From the NCBI RefSeq assembly GCF_030348765.1, contig NZ_JAUCEU010000007.1, positions 6,096,692 through 6,160,691 on the forward strand: a DNA stretch of 64,000 nucleotides. Direction: 5' to 3'. A program made the translations under genes and the position numbers. This DNA is from Neobacillus sp. CF12 (GTDB lineage Bacteria > Bacillota > Bacilli > Bacillales > Cytobacillaceae). Below the pieces are notes generated by a model, which saw nothing but the letters and a program-made list of their open reading frames with translations, searched no databases and was not told where the DNA came from. Shown piece by piece: positions 9,582 to 19,057 of the stretch (position 1 is the stretch's first letter; the number at the start of each line of letters is the position of its first letter).

Positions 9582-10316
9582 ATGCGTGTTTCAGTTGGAA
9601 AATGGACAAAACATAAATTGATGTCAAAGGATGAAAGGCTTTCTTCCTATTTGCCTGATACACAATACTTAACTAGAAGTTCTTTAAATTTAATGTTAGA
9701 TAAATATAATCAAGTAATGGTTAAACCATGTTTTGGTTATCAGGGGCTTGGCATTATCCAAATATCATCCTTATCAGATGAGGATTTTGAACTTCATATT
9801 GGTCACAGAAAAATAATCGTAAACGGTAAGGAGAACATCTACGATTATTTAAAAGAAAATCACTTTCCAAAAAAAAGACAACGGTATATCGTCCAGCAAA
9901 GAATTCCGCTTGCAACAATAAATAATAATCCATTTGATATCCGGGTAATGGTACAAAGAAAAAAAAATTCATTGGAGTGGACAGTAACTGGTAAACTTGC
10001 AAAAGTAGCGGCAAATAACTTTGTTGTGACAAACGCAGCAAAAGCTATAGTATCTGTGGAATATGCAATTGGAATATCACTGGTAAACAACGAAAAAATG
10101 AAAGATATTGTATCTGATTTAGAGGAAATTTCCTTGTTAATTGCAGGGCAATTAGCAAATTCCTATACCAATAAACGTGTATATGGAATAGATCTTGGTA
10201 TTGATGTTGAAGGAAAGGTCTGGATTATAGAAGCAAACCTAACTCCTGCTGTATCCATGTTTAAATTTTTAAATGATGGTTCGTATGAAACCATTAACGC
10301 GTATAAAAGAGGATGA
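9582..10316 (+). CDS. YheC/YheD-family ATP-grasp protein, short form
   Basis: A 244-residue protein that is essentially only the catalytic ATP-grasp part of the YheC/YheD spore-coat family, whose usual members are 350-450 residues. The N-terminal domain is missing, and the protein begins at the segment equivalent to LPDT...MVKPCFGYQGLGI, where Lys and the Gly-rich loop bind ATP. The family pattern follows: YIVQQRIPLA, FDIRVMVQ, WTVTGKLAKVA, and metal-binding Glu and Asn in VWIIEANLTP. All key residues survive, so it may be an active ligase of an amine to a carboxylate, substrate unknown. GGGGAAG precedes the ATG. It opens a tandem series of related genes. Confidence 0.87.
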   Translation: MRVSVGKWTKHKLMSKDERLSSYLPDTQYLTRSSLNLMLDKYNQVMVKPCFGYQGLGIIQISSLSDEDFELHIGHRKIIVNGKENIYDYLKENHFPKKRQRYIVQQRIPLATINNNPFDIRVMVQRKKNSLEWTVTGKLAKVAANNFVVTNAAKAIVSVEYAIGISLVNNEKMKDIVSDLEEISLLIAGQLANSYTNKRVYGIDLGIDVEGKVWIIEANLTPAVSMFKFLNDGSYETINAYKRG

Positions 10317-10416
10317 AAAATAGCTAAGGTTAATATCTGCCCATACCTTTTAATGAGCATTGAATATAAATTATGGTAAAGGTCCTAATTTCCTGTTTAT
10401 GTTAGGAGGTGGAGGC

Positions 10417-12711
10417 ATGAAAATGGAAACAGTTGGGGTACTACTTTCTAAAAGGGAATGGAGTAAGCTACTTAACAAAAAAAGCAAAAATGACGAAATA
10501 TGGCATATTTATGATAGGAAAGGCAAAGAGTTAAACCTAAACATTCAATTCTTTACACTTTCTGATATTTCTCTCGAGAGTTTAAAAACTCAAGCAATTG
10601 AACTTCAGAATAATTCAATAATCAAAGAAACAATTGATATCCCATCAATTATTTATAACCCAACAATGTTTTATAAAAAAAAGAATATCAAAAAATTAAG
10701 GGAACTTTCTAACCACCCCAAATTTCAAGTCCTTAATGAGCACCATATAATAAAGAAAAAAGAACTAGGTGCATTAATAGATTCATATTCTGATATAAAA
10801 ATAGATTTTGATGAAGAAAACGACGCTAACAATACTTTATTTTCTTTATATGTATTAGGACAAAAAAAGTTAAATAATAAATGGAAATCCCCGATTATGT
10901 ACGCAAAAGATTCTAACCAAAAATTATACTATTTAGAAGATGCCTCAATGGATGTATTATGGGAACATTGCCAAAAGGTTTTAGATATCATTCAATTTTA
11001 CTACCCAGGAATTTTCGAGATTGGGATTGTATTTTCATTAAATGAAAATGGTTTCTATTCTTTAAAATCAACCTGTTCAATCAATACAATTGTTAAAGAT
11101 TTTTTTGGATGGAACACTGAAATGTGTGAAAATATCTGTAAATTCCCATTCCAGGTTGCTAAGGAAATACTGCAAGAAAAGAATACTCACGATGAAATCA
11201 GTAATGAATATAGCCTTGAAAACCTATCACAAACAACCAAACGTTTGTCGAGTCCGGGATCTGAAGATGACCTGATAATACCTTCAAATGAGGATAGTAT
11301 TCATCACTGGATTAAATTAAAGGAGTATCAAGACGAGGAAATGTGCCTCAAATTACCAATGCTTCGGTCAAATTTAATCATTAGCAACCCAATCTCCATC
11401 CAGTTTGGCATTAAAGAACACACATGTAAAATTGACTTAATTGAAAGGGATATTCGTTTAAATAGAAATTCATTTACCGAACCTGCAGAGGTCCTTATCT
11501 CTAGTTCTCTTATAAAGAAGTTGCATATCCCAATAGACTTAATATATCAATTAAAGATATCCAAAGATAAAGCAATAATTGGTCCATCAATTGGTCTGTT
11601 GCTAGGGGAAAAAAATCAATTGTACAATCCAACATATATGGAAAAGTACTCGGACCGTTTTAGGGAATATGAGAAATTTGGCGGCTTAGTTATGGCCTTT
11701 TCCACTCGTTCCATCGACTGGGAGGAAAAGATCGCATATGGCATGCTGTATGATCCAACTCAAAAAAAGTGGAGATATGATTCTGCACCGATTCCAGCTG
11801 CCTTGTACCGTAGAAACTTTCATCAGAATTTTGATCGGATTAGCCAGCTAATTGAAATGACAAATAAGAATTTATTCAATTCCCATTTCTTTAAGAAATC
11901 TGACCTTATTTTATTAAAAGATGAAAAGGAAATTCGTAACCATGTCCCCGCCACATATCTTTTGAAAAAAGTGGAAGATTTAATTGAATTTATTCATGAT
12001 AGGGAAAGGATTATTTTAAAACCCGTCAGCCTTTCACGTGGACGGGGCATCTTTACACTTGAAAAAAATCATGAACTAGCTGAAGGGTATATCCTATACG
12101 AGCATCAAAATGAATTTCTACTCCGACATCTTATTCCTGATAACAAGGCATTAGAGGAAATGTTCATAAAGTTGAATTTATTAAATAAGCATTATTTGTA
12201 TCAAACCTACATTCCGCTTCTAAAATTAAACAACCGCCCCTTGGATGTGAGAGTAGTTATGCAAAAATATGATATAAAAAGCTGGAAATGCACGGGTATC
12301 GAATGCAGGGTTGCCGGTGAAAATGAGGTGTTAACCAATATTGCAAGAGGCGGAGAAGCAATGACTTTGGAGGAAGTAGTAATTGGTTCAGGTATTGATC
12401 AATCATTCGATAAGATTTATGAGAGTATTATAAATCTGTGTCAAAAGTTCTGTCATTTAATTGATAGAAAAGACGAACACTATGCAGAATTTGGTTTAGA
12501 TATTGGTCTTGATCAAGAAGGGTATCCATGGATTATCGAGGCAAATATTTTTCCGAGTTTTAAAGGCTTTAAAGAAATGGACTATGAAATGTACTTGAAA
12601 ATTCGCTCTCAGCCTATCTTTTATGCAGTTCATATACAAGGATTTAGCGTAAGTGAAAGTGAGGGGGGAAACTCACATGAAACATATTATAAAAACAATT
12701 TCTACTCCTAA
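10417..12711 (+). CDS. YheC/YheD-family protein with two ATP-grasp-like halves
   Basis: A 764-residue protein about twice the family length. ATG 10417 is chosen because AGGAGGTGG lies just before it; the open frame continues 57 bases upstream without a ribosome site. The first 280 residues resemble a YheC/YheD chain (TVGVLLSKREW, SIIYNPTMFYKKKN). At the site for metal-binding Glu and Asn they read YSLKSTCS, so this half looks catalytically dead. A polar linker follows. Residues about 330-745 form a complete member: IIGPSIGLLLG, ILKPVSLSRGRGI, YLYQTYIPL, DVRVVMQK, WIIEANIFP. The 3' end overlaps the next gene by 35 bases, suggesting coupled translation. An active plus inactive pairing could mean an internal heterodimer-like enzyme. 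Confidence 0.87.
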   Translation: MKMETVGVLLSKREWSKLLNKKSKNDEIWHIYDRKGKELNLNIQFFTLSDISLESLKTQAIELQNNSIIKETIDIPSIIYNPTMFYKKKNIKKLRELSNHPKFQVLNEHHIIKKKELGALIDSYSDIKIDFDEENDANNTLFSLYVLGQKKLNNKWKSPIMYAKDSNQKLYYLEDASMDVLWEHCQKVLDIIQFYYPGIFEIGIVFSLNENGFYSLKSTCSINTIVKDFFGWNTEMCENICKFPFQVAKEILQEKNTHDEISNEYSLENLSQTTKRLSSPGSEDDLIIPSNEDSIHHWIKLKEYQDEEMCLKLPMLRSNLIISNPISIQFGIKEHTCKIDLIERDIRLNRNSFTEPAEVLISSSLIKKLHIPIDLIYQLKISKDKAIIGPSIGLLLGEKNQLYNPTYMEKYSDRFREYEKFGGLVMAFSTRSIDWEEKIAYGMLYDPTQKKWRYDSAPIPAALYRRNFHQNFDRISQLIEMTNKNLFNSHFFKKSDLILLKDEKEIRNHVPATYLLKKVEDLIEFIHDRERIILKPVSLSRGRGIFTLEKNHELAEGYILYEHQNEFLLRHLIPDNKALEEMFIKLNLLNKHYLYQTYIPLLKLNNRPLDVRVVMQKYDIKSWKCTGIECRVAGENEVLTNIARGGEAMTLEEVVIGSGIDQSFDKIYESIINLCQKFCHLIDRKDEHYAEFGLDIGLDQEGYPWIIEANIFPSFKGFKEMDYEMYLKIRSQPIFYAVHIQGFSVSESEGGNSHETYYKNNFYS

Positions 12712-14026
12712 TCCAACAATTTCACTTCCTTTAAACGTTATAGAAAAATTATTAATAAGTGACAGAGAATCAATCACGATAAGTATTGGGGCAATGAAGG
12801 AAAGTGTTACCTTACTACATCATGATCACCGGCAACCATGTATTTATTTATCTAATGAAATCTATAATAAATTATTTCTCCCTCATTTTATCGACGTGTA
12901 TGAGATTGCGTTTGATAATGACACATTAATTATTGGTCCAGTCATTGGTTTGTTGATTCGTGGCAAGATAGACGAATTGACTAAACAAAGAATTAAAATT
13001 TATAAAAATTATTTAATTGATTATAAGCATTTAAATGGACTAATTCTTCTTTTTACCTCTGATGGTATAGATGTGAAAAATAAGCTTATTAATGGATATG
13101 CATTTAATCCAAAGGAGCATGAATGGGAGGAGGGGATTTTCCCATTTCCTTCAGTCGTTTTTCTCAGAAAACCTATAAAAGAAGTAATTCGGAAGAAATT
13201 AACCGGGTTAATTGGTAATAAATTCTTTAATTCTCATGTTTTTAATAAATGGGAAATGTGGGAATGGCTTTCTGACCATGAACAAATAAGGAAGTATCTC
13301 CCTGAAACCGTTCTGGGTGAAAATATAGAAAATGTTCAAAGATTAATAGATGCTCATCAAGAAACGTTTATTAAGCCGAAGGCAGGTATGCAGGGTTCTG
13401 GAATTTTTCAACTTTCAAAGGTGGGTCAAGAATATAATTTAACCTATAGAATAAAAGACAAAAATATAATCACGGTGTTAGACAACTGGCAGGCAGTAGA
13501 AAATTATCTGAAGTCAGAAATAAGCCTAAAAAACTATATTGTGCAACAACGAATTCCATTGTTGACAAAAGACAATAGGGTCATGGATGTTCGGGTGATT
13601 GTTGGTAAAAATCACAATGGGGATTGGATTGTTCCTGGGATGGTAACAAAGTTTGGTGAAATAGATAGTATTGTGAGCAATATATCAAGTGGCGGGTCAG
13701 CACAAAAAGTCTGGAAGTCCCTTTGCGATATATTTCAGAATGATTTTAAAAAAGCCTTTAAGAAGTATATGGAAATTGAAAAATTGGCCATTACCTGTTG
13801 TAAGGTATTAGAGAGTAAAGGATTGCATCTAGGTTATATTGGGATTGATATTGGAATGGATGAAAACCATAACCTTTGGCTGATTGAGATTAATAATCGG
13901 AGTCCAGACATGACCATTGCCTTGGATGCAGAGGATTACCAACTATATTATAAAATTAAATCAGCCCCCTTACATTATGCTAAATGGTTATCTGGTTTGG
14001 GAGGTGAAAGACAGGGTGGTTTATGA
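12677..14026 (+). CDS. YheC/YheD-family ATP-grasp protein
   Basis: A 449-residue YheD-like protein. The start is ATG 12677 behind GAGGGGGG, inside the end of the previous gene. The N-terminal part (about 1-100) is the family's small beta domain, ending in LIIGPVIGLLIRG. The ATP-grasp follows, with FIKPKAGMQGSGIFQL for ATP binding, YIVQQRIPLL, DVRVIVGKN and IEINNR with the metal-binding Glu and Asn. In B. subtilis, YheC and YheD are spore-coat-associated; the reaction is unknown. The fold predicts ATP-dependent carboxylate-amine ligation. It overlaps the next gene by 11 bases, so the three genes from 10417 to 15344 form one coupled operon. Confidence 0.9.
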   Translation: MKHIIKTISTPNPTISLPLNVIEKLLISDRESITISIGAMKESVTLLHHDHRQPCIYLSNEIYNKLFLPHFIDVYEIAFDNDTLIIGPVIGLLIRGKIDELTKQRIKIYKNYLIDYKHLNGLILLFTSDGIDVKNKLINGYAFNPKEHEWEEGIFPFPSVVFLRKPIKEVIRKKLTGLIGNKFFNSHVFNKWEMWEWLSDHEQIRKYLPETVLGENIENVQRLIDAHQETFIKPKAGMQGSGIFQLSKVGQEYNLTYRIKDKNIITVLDNWQAVENYLKSEISLKNYIVQQRIPLLTKDNRVMDVRVIVGKNHNGDWIVPGMVTKFGEIDSIVSNISSGGSAQKVWKSLCDIFQNDFKKAFKKYMEIEKLAITCCKVLESKGLHLGYIGIDIGMDENHNLWLIEINNRSPDMTIALDAEDYQLYYKIKSAPLHYAKWLSGLGGERQGGL

Positions 14027-15344
14027 AATAGTTTCTGATAGCTTATCACGTAACACCTTATCGATTCCAATTGCACTAGCTGTTTCTTTAGGGCTCGAAA
14101 GGAAGAAAACCATTACCTTATCGTTTGGGAAAAGACGGGTACCGATTGCTATTTCCTTGTTACAATCAAACAATAAAAATAATATTCTAGTCAGCGAGGA
14201 TATTATTTCGAATCTGCTTATCGATACGAAAGTAAAGTATGAACTCTTATTTTCAAACGATGAGTTAATCCTAGGGCCAGTAATTGGTTTATTATTGGGA
14301 AAATCAGAAAAAAGACTGGTCAAGTATTTAAATAATTATTTAATTTATACAATGTTATACGAACAAATTAATGGAGTGTTATTCGTTTTTTGTGAAGAGC
14401 ATATTGATTTTACAAACGATAAAATTACAGGATATTTATATGATCCTTCAGTTCCAGAATATTGGAGAAAATGTGTACTTCCTTTTCCGGGTGCGATTTT
14501 CAGAAGGGTAGAACTCTCCCAAAAAACATTAATGGGTCTGAAAGAAAAAATGGGTGAGAGTTTTTTTAATGCTCAATATTTTGATAAATGGCAATTTTGG
14601 AATTGGCTTTCCCACTTTGACGAACTAAAAGAACATCTTGCTGAAACGACCAATAAAGTGACTTTAGCAAATGTCGATAAATTTATCGAAAAATATAATG
14701 GTGTTTATTTAAAGTTGAAGGATGGGTCAAGAGGAAACGGAATTTATTATATAGAAAAAGATGAAGGTCTATATGTCATTATGAAAAATTATCAAGATGA
14801 CATTACAAAGTTATCAGAAGGCCAGATGGCTGATTTCTTGTCGAAACACTCTTTATATTTGTTACAGCAGCCCATCCGGCTTCATACATTCGAGGATCGA
14901 AAGGTAGATTATAGGGTAATGCTGCAAAAAAATGAAACTGGCCATTGGCAATGTACAGGCATTATTGCAAGATTCGGAAATACAAATGCTATATCCTCAA
15001 ATTTTAAAGCAAATGGCTTTGCCTTGGAAGGAACAGCAGCATTAAAAACACAATTTGGCTATGACGAGCTAACTGCATTTAAAAAATACCAAGAAATAAT
15101 AAGAATTTGTACAGATATGGCCAGTAAGGTGGATGAAATCGCGGGAGCCTATGCTGATTTAGGAATTGATGTTGGAATTGATAAAAACGATAAAATTTGG
15201 GTTATTGAAATGAATAAAAGACCAGACCATGATTTCCCGTTAATTATTAAAGACCGTAAAATGTATTATCTAGTCAAGTCAAATCCAATTTTATATGCAA
15301 AATATCTTGCTATGGGCGGCCAGAATTCATCGGTTATTTTTTAA
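14016..15344 (+). CDS. YheC/YheD-family ATP-grasp protein
   Basis: A 442-residue YheD-like protein. I choose GTG 14016 because GGGAGGTGAAA sits about nine bases before it; the reading frame is open further upstream only as overlap with the previous gene. The N-terminal beta domain ends in LILGPVIGLLLGK. The ATP-grasp carries VYLKLKDGSRGNGIYYI, a diverged ATP-binding loop with Leu-Lys-Leu where most members have I-K-P. YLLQQPIRL, DYRVMLQKN and WVIEMNKRP follow, with intact metal ligands. The altered loop may change nucleotide or substrate handling. A strong terminator follows. Confidence 0.88.
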   Translation: MVYEIVSDSLSRNTLSIPIALAVSLGLERKKTITLSFGKRRVPIAISLLQSNNKNNILVSEDIISNLLIDTKVKYELLFSNDELILGPVIGLLLGKSEKRLVKYLNNYLIYTMLYEQINGVLFVFCEEHIDFTNDKITGYLYDPSVPEYWRKCVLPFPGAIFRRVELSQKTLMGLKEKMGESFFNAQYFDKWQFWNWLSHFDELKEHLAETTNKVTLANVDKFIEKYNGVYLKLKDGSRGNGIYYIEKDEGLYVIMKNYQDDITKLSEGQMADFLSKHSLYLLQQPIRLHTFEDRKVDYRVMLQKNETGHWQCTGIIARFGNTNAISSNFKANGFALEGTAALKTQFGYDELTAFKKYQEIIRICTDMASKVDEIAGAYADLGIDVGIDKNDKIWVIEMNKRPDHDFPLIIKDRKMYYLVKSNPILYAKYLAMGGQNSSVIF

Positions 15345-15360
15345 ATATTAAAATGAATAA

Positions 15361-15399
15361 CACCAAAACAGGCTCTAACGATTAGAGTCTGTTTTGGTG
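15361..15399. terminator. Bidirectional terminator
   Basis: An 18-bp stem (15361-15378 with 15382-15399, two mismatched or wobble positions) lies between convergent operons: the ATP-grasp genes on plus and the glycosyltransferase genes on minus. Confidence 0.8.
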
Positions 15400-15414
15400 A
15401 TATTTAATAACTTT

Positions 15415-16230
15415 TTAACTGTTATCATCCCATAAAGTTATTTTTAAATAGTTGAAATATTCGTTTTGAAGATGGTGCCCTGTATTCCATGGTTTCCTGG
15501 GGCCGGTGAAGTGGATGATTGCGGGAGGAGTTTGTTTTTGCTTTCTTTTATATTTACGTCTGTCTTTTCGGAATTTTAAACTCATATTCGTTGTTAAATT
15601 CCATTTCGGATCTAACTTATAACAGTTATTATACAGAAGGGCATTTAGAGCATCTTGTTCTAACCATCTTAATTTTAAATGATTAACTTTTAAATAATCG
15701 ATAACTAAATTGGATATATTGTCTTCCCGCCATTTTTTTAAGTTTAGAACAAAAACTCCATTATTGAAATATCCAGCACTAGGTGGGATTGAGAGGGATT
15801 GGCATGTTTTTTTTAAGCTGGAAGTTAAATGAACCTTAACAGCTGCTAAATAGTCATTTTCGATATTAATATCCCAAAGTTTAGTAATATCCTCTTTTAC
15901 TATAAGGTCACTGTCTAAATAAATGGCTTTATCTATTTCCTCTGATAATAACTCGGGGATCAAAAGTCGGTAATAAACCTCCACTTTTAGGTGATTTCTA
16001 ATCTTAAAATCTTTAAATAATGATTGGTCAATTGAAAAGAAACTAATCTTAATACCATATTTTTCTACAGATTTATTCAATCTAATTTGATTTTCATCAG
16101 ATAGTAAGCCGATAATATATATTTTTATAGCATTTTTAGAGACTTTGTTTACTAATAATGAATTCAGCATTACAGCAGTATGCTTTGCAAATTCATCATT
16201 ACTTACAGCTACTATATGAATTGTTTCCAC
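15415..16230 (-). CDS. Glycosyltransferase family 8
   Basis: A 271-residue retaining GT8 enzyme, related to the LgtC/glycogenin group. It moves a sugar from a UDP-sugar to a glycan. The metal-binding D-x-D is in AIYLDSDLIV. The family's acceptor and nucleotide signatures are also present: YFNNGVFVLNLKKWR, LEQDALNALL, and IIHFTGPRKPW near the C-terminus. I take GTG 16230 as the start because AAAGGAGG lies eight bases before it; the longer frame begins inside that ribosome site. It is last in a three-gene minus-strand operon with a GT2 and a pyruvyl transferase, most likely for a spore-surface polysaccharide. Confidence 0.88.
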   Translation of the reverse strand: METIHIVAVSNDEFAKHTAVMLNSLLVNKVSKNAIKIYIIGLLSDENQIRLNKSVEKYGIKISFFSIDQSLFKDFKIRNHLKVEVYYRLLIPELLSEEIDKAIYLDSDLIVKEDITKLWDINIENDYLAAVKVHLTSSLKKTCQSLSIPPSAGYFNNGVFVLNLKKWREDNISNLVIDYLKVNHLKLRWLEQDALNALLYNNCYKLDPKWNLTTNMSLKFRKDRRKYKRKQKQTPPAIIHFTGPRKPWNTGHHLQNEYFNYLKITLWDDNS

Positions 16231-16279
16231 GCAATTTTCCTCCTTTCTCAATCTGACTTATCCACTAAAATAGAATTCT

Positions 16280-17377
16280 TTAGGTAAATAGAGTGAAAAT
16301 TTGATCCAACTTTTTTTCACATTCAAGTTGTAGAGGAGGGATGTGCTGCATAATATCTTGATGTTCTTCTATATAATTAACTAGATTTAATATGCTAAGG
16401 TGAATGTTAGAGTCATCGGTCGGGACAACAAGGTCATCCAAACCAATGGAGTTTGCAAAATCAAAGGTTTTAAACCGATATCCTAATGCTATAAAAGGGA
16501 TTCCTGCTACTGCTGATAGAACGTTTGCATGTAATTTTAAGTTAATCGTAAAAGAACACTTTTGCATCAAGATAAGTAATTCATTTTGGTTATAAAGTGT
16601 TGTTTTAAGTTCTACCCGTTTTTCATCAGCTATTTTATTATAAAGGCGTTGGCAAGGTACAATGTCTTTTTCGAAAACAGGAAATATGCAAAAATGGTAC
16701 CCTTTATCTATTAAATCCTTTACAACTAAAACTAGTTCATCCTCTATTTTTTTCTCGTTTTTCCCAAATAATTTATTTTTGGCAGTTCCCCAGCTAAGAG
16801 CAACTAAACCTTTTTCTTTAATGGTACCTTGATTATTAGGAGTTTTCACCAATAGCCCCGGATCACCCGAGATTAGGACATTATCTAGGTTCAACCCCAT
16901 GTTCTTTAAAACTTCAAAAGTATAGTTGCCTCGTACAGCAGCAAATTTAGCATGATTTAGCACTATTTGTAGTTTTAGTTTAAAATCTTTATGTCTAAAA
17001 ACATTAAATTCATTATCCTTTTTTTGCTCTATCATCTCATTACCAATCAGGAGTTTTTTTAAATCCCTTCTCTCAATCCAGTCAATACCACTACCCCAAA
17101 TGATAATTTCTATGTCCTTTTTTATTTGTATGGCATGATATAAAATATTAATGTAGCTAGGAGTTAATAAAGAACCTCCACCCAAAACGATCGTATTATA
17201 ATGCCTTAATACCATTTTTTTTCGTTTAATCATTGATAATCTATTTTTATCAGAAGGGAATAACCTATATTTACTCTTGTCCACCTTTTCATCAAATTTT
17301 TGTTTGAAGATTTCCCACATTAACTCATCACCGATATTTTTATAGCCCAGCCATCCTAAATATAATACGTTTTTCAT
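16280..17377 (-). CDS. Polysaccharide pyruvyl transferase family protein
   Basis: A 365-residue protein of the CsaB/polysaccharide pyruvyl transferase family, which adds ketal pyruvate to cell-surface sugars. The N-terminus reads LYLGWLGYKNIGDELMWE, typical of the family, followed by VVLGGGSLLTP, VRGNYTFEVLKNMG, ISGDPGLL and a C-terminal KLHANVLSAVAGIPFIALGY. Pyruvylated sugars add negative charge and can anchor surface-layer proteins. Its ATG overlaps the stop of the upstream GT2 gene (ATGA), so the two are coupled. Several related families, including some glycosyltransferases, share this fold, so donor and acceptor remain open. Confidence 0.88.
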   Translation of the reverse strand: MKNVLYLGWLGYKNIGDELMWEIFKQKFDEKVDKSKYRLFPSDKNRLSMIKRKKMVLRHYNTIVLGGGSLLTPSYINILYHAIQIKKDIEIIIWGSGIDWIERRDLKKLLIGNEMIEQKKDNEFNVFRHKDFKLKLQIVLNHAKFAAVRGNYTFEVLKNMGLNLDNVLISGDPGLLVKTPNNQGTIKEKGLVALSWGTAKNKLFGKNEKKIEDELVLVVKDLIDKGYHFCIFPVFEKDIVPCQRLYNKIADEKRVELKTTLYNQNELLILMQKCSFTINLKLHANVLSAVAGIPFIALGYRFKTFDFANSIGLDDLVVPTDDSNIHLSILNLVNYIEEHQDIMQHIPPLQLECEKKLDQIFTLFT

Positions 17378-18090
17378 GTTGATTCATTCTCCATAAAAAA
17401 TTCTTTTGTTGTGAATTGTCTATAGTTTTTTACCCTTCCTATGATTTGACTTCTTTGTCTTAATAATCTGTTTGACCGTTTAAAAGTATGGAAATTGCTG
17501 TTTCTTTTTCGTATATAAACATAGTTATACCTGCTGGTTGTATGAATTCTAACATTTTTTCTTTTGCATAAAGTTACAAATGCACTGTCTGTCCCTGAGC
17601 CTCGTTTCGAAGGGAATTTTATTTTAGGATAAATCTCTTTCCTGAAGATTAAAGTCCCACCTTTTAGAGAACTTTTCCCGGCTTTATTCTCGGTACCAAG
17701 TCTCCGAATGGTTAAAAGTTTTTGTCTCTCAAAATACATAAAGGATTTTCCCTTGCCTACTAGCTGTGCATTTGTATTATTAAATATTTTCATAGCCTCT
17801 GTTAGATAGTAAGGAGAATAGTAATCATCATCATCAAACTTGGCTACAATATCAAATTTAGCTTTTTCAATTCCGAAATTTAAGCAATTTCCTAGTGTTT
17901 TCTCCTGTGGAAGTTGATAGATTGTTACATTTTCATAACCTGCGGCTTTTTCCTTCCACTTTGAAATCTCCATTTTGTCATTATTTAGAATAATAATTAA
18001 TTCTTTTTCTTCCCACATTTGTCTAGAAAAGTTTTCAAATATATTATTCATCATGTTATCTCGAATTGTACATGCGATTAATGTCACCAT
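17374..18090 (-). CDS. Glycosyltransferase family 2
   Basis: A 238-residue inverting GT2 enzyme with a GT-A fold. The nucleotide-sugar/metal motif is VAKFDDDDYYSPYYL. The region LGNCLNFGIEKAKFDIV is the usual helix before it, and GGTLIFRKEIYP is the conserved acceptor-side strand. ATG 18090 is chosen because AAAGGAGGG lies six bases ahead. It resembles the CgeD type of spore-crust glycosyltransferase in size and motif placement; that is an inference. A good sigma-K-like promoter lies just upstream, making this the first gene of the minus-strand operon. Confidence 0.87.
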   Translation of the reverse strand: MVTLIACTIRDNMMNNIFENFSRQMWEEKELIIILNNDKMEISKWKEKAAGYENVTIYQLPQEKTLGNCLNFGIEKAKFDIVAKFDDDDYYSPYYLTEAMKIFNNTNAQLVGKGKSFMYFERQKLLTIRRLGTENKAGKSSLKGGTLIFRKEIYPKIKFPSKRGSGTDSAFVTLCKRKNVRIHTTSRYNYVYIRKRNSNFHTFKRSNRLLRQRSQIIGRVKNYRQFTTKEFFMENEST

Positions 18091-18118
18091 TATAAACCCT
18101 CCTTTCACACTTCTTTAT

Positions 18119-18144
18119 TAATATATGAGTCAAGCAGTGAAAGT
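18119..18144 (-). promoter_or_regulatory. Putative sigma-K promoter
   Basis: On the minus strand, CATATATTA (18127-18119) is a perfect match to the sigma-K -10 consensus CATAnnnTA. The -35 dinucleotide AC (in GCAC, 18144-18143) lies 15 bases upstream. It is about 30 bases before the GT2 start and would direct late mother-cell expression. Confidence 0.55.
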
Positions 18145-18310
18145 GCTCTGTAAAGACCAATAATTTTGAAAAATGGTCAGAAATCTAGAAATAATATGAG
18201 AATATACCCTGCCAATTTATTCTTGGAATGAATAGTATATAAAGAAAAAATATGGGGATTTTTATTCTAGAAAAATAAACGTTCTAAAATGTGATTAAAG
18301 GAGTGAAAAA

Positions 18311-19030
18311 ATGATTCCTTCTTATGATTTTTCACTAACACCAAACAGCAATATGGTAATATGCTGTCTGGCCACCGGTAAGAATCATGTGGCAGCATTA
18401 GAAATAATGAAACCAACGGTGGAGTATTACGGAAAACTCCATGGTATTGATACTTTGTTTTATAAAAAAAAACTTCTTCCAAATGAAATGGCTAAAAAAC
18501 ATAAAATATTTTTGCTTTATAACCTATTAAAATATTATGAAATTGTCATGTGGATGGATTCGGATAGCATTATTGTTGATCCGAAAGATGATATCCGAAA
18601 TGAATTAACTACTGACCATGTTGTTTATATGACAAGTTATCATAGAAGAAAACCACTTTTTCCAAATTCAGGGGTAATTGTGGTGAAACGTGATCCAAAG
18701 ACGATTGAAATATTAGAGGCTGTTTGGAGACACAAAAAGAAACGAAGGGATGAATGGTGGGATCAACAAGCCTTCTTAAAGCTTCTTGGATTTAGGAATA
18801 GAAATATAAGAATTTTATCTTATAAAGGTCCAACCAAATATACGCCCGTAATTGGAAGTTTACATGTTAAATGGAATAGTAGACCTAATCGGTATGATGT
18901 CGCCAAGAAACCAATTATCTTACATCACTGTGGATTAAAGTGGTGGAAACGACTACAAAGAATGAGGAAAAGCTATCATTTATTCTTGAGAAATATCGAA
19001 AAATATAAAACTTATGATAGTAAACCATAA
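18311..19030 (+). CDS. GMA12/MNN10-like glycosyltransferase
   Basis: A 239-residue glycosyltransferase of the galactosyl/alpha-mannosyl (GT34-like) type. The metal-binding motif is VMWMDSDSIIVDP. The family strands PNSGVIVVKRDP and WWDQQAFLKLLG follow at the expected distance, with HHCGLKWW near the C-terminus. It has no membrane segment, so it is cytosolic or peripheral. AAAGGAG precedes the ATG. It is divergent from the minus-strand glycosyltransferase operon and 27 bases ahead of a second, larger glycosyltransferase, so the two are probably co-transcribed for one glycan. Confidence 0.83.
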   Translation: MIPSYDFSLTPNSNMVICCLATGKNHVAALEIMKPTVEYYGKLHGIDTLFYKKKLLPNEMAKKHKIFLLYNLLKYYEIVMWMDSDSIIVDPKDDIRNELTTDHVVYMTSYHRRKPLFPNSGVIVVKRDPKTIEILEAVWRHKKKRRDEWWDQQAFLKLLGFRNRNIRILSYKGPTKYTPVIGSLHVKWNSRPNRYDVAKKPIILHHCGLKWWKRLQRMRKSYHLFLRNIEKYKTYDSKP

Positions 19031-19057
19031 ATCTCTTGATGGGTGGTGAAATAATAA

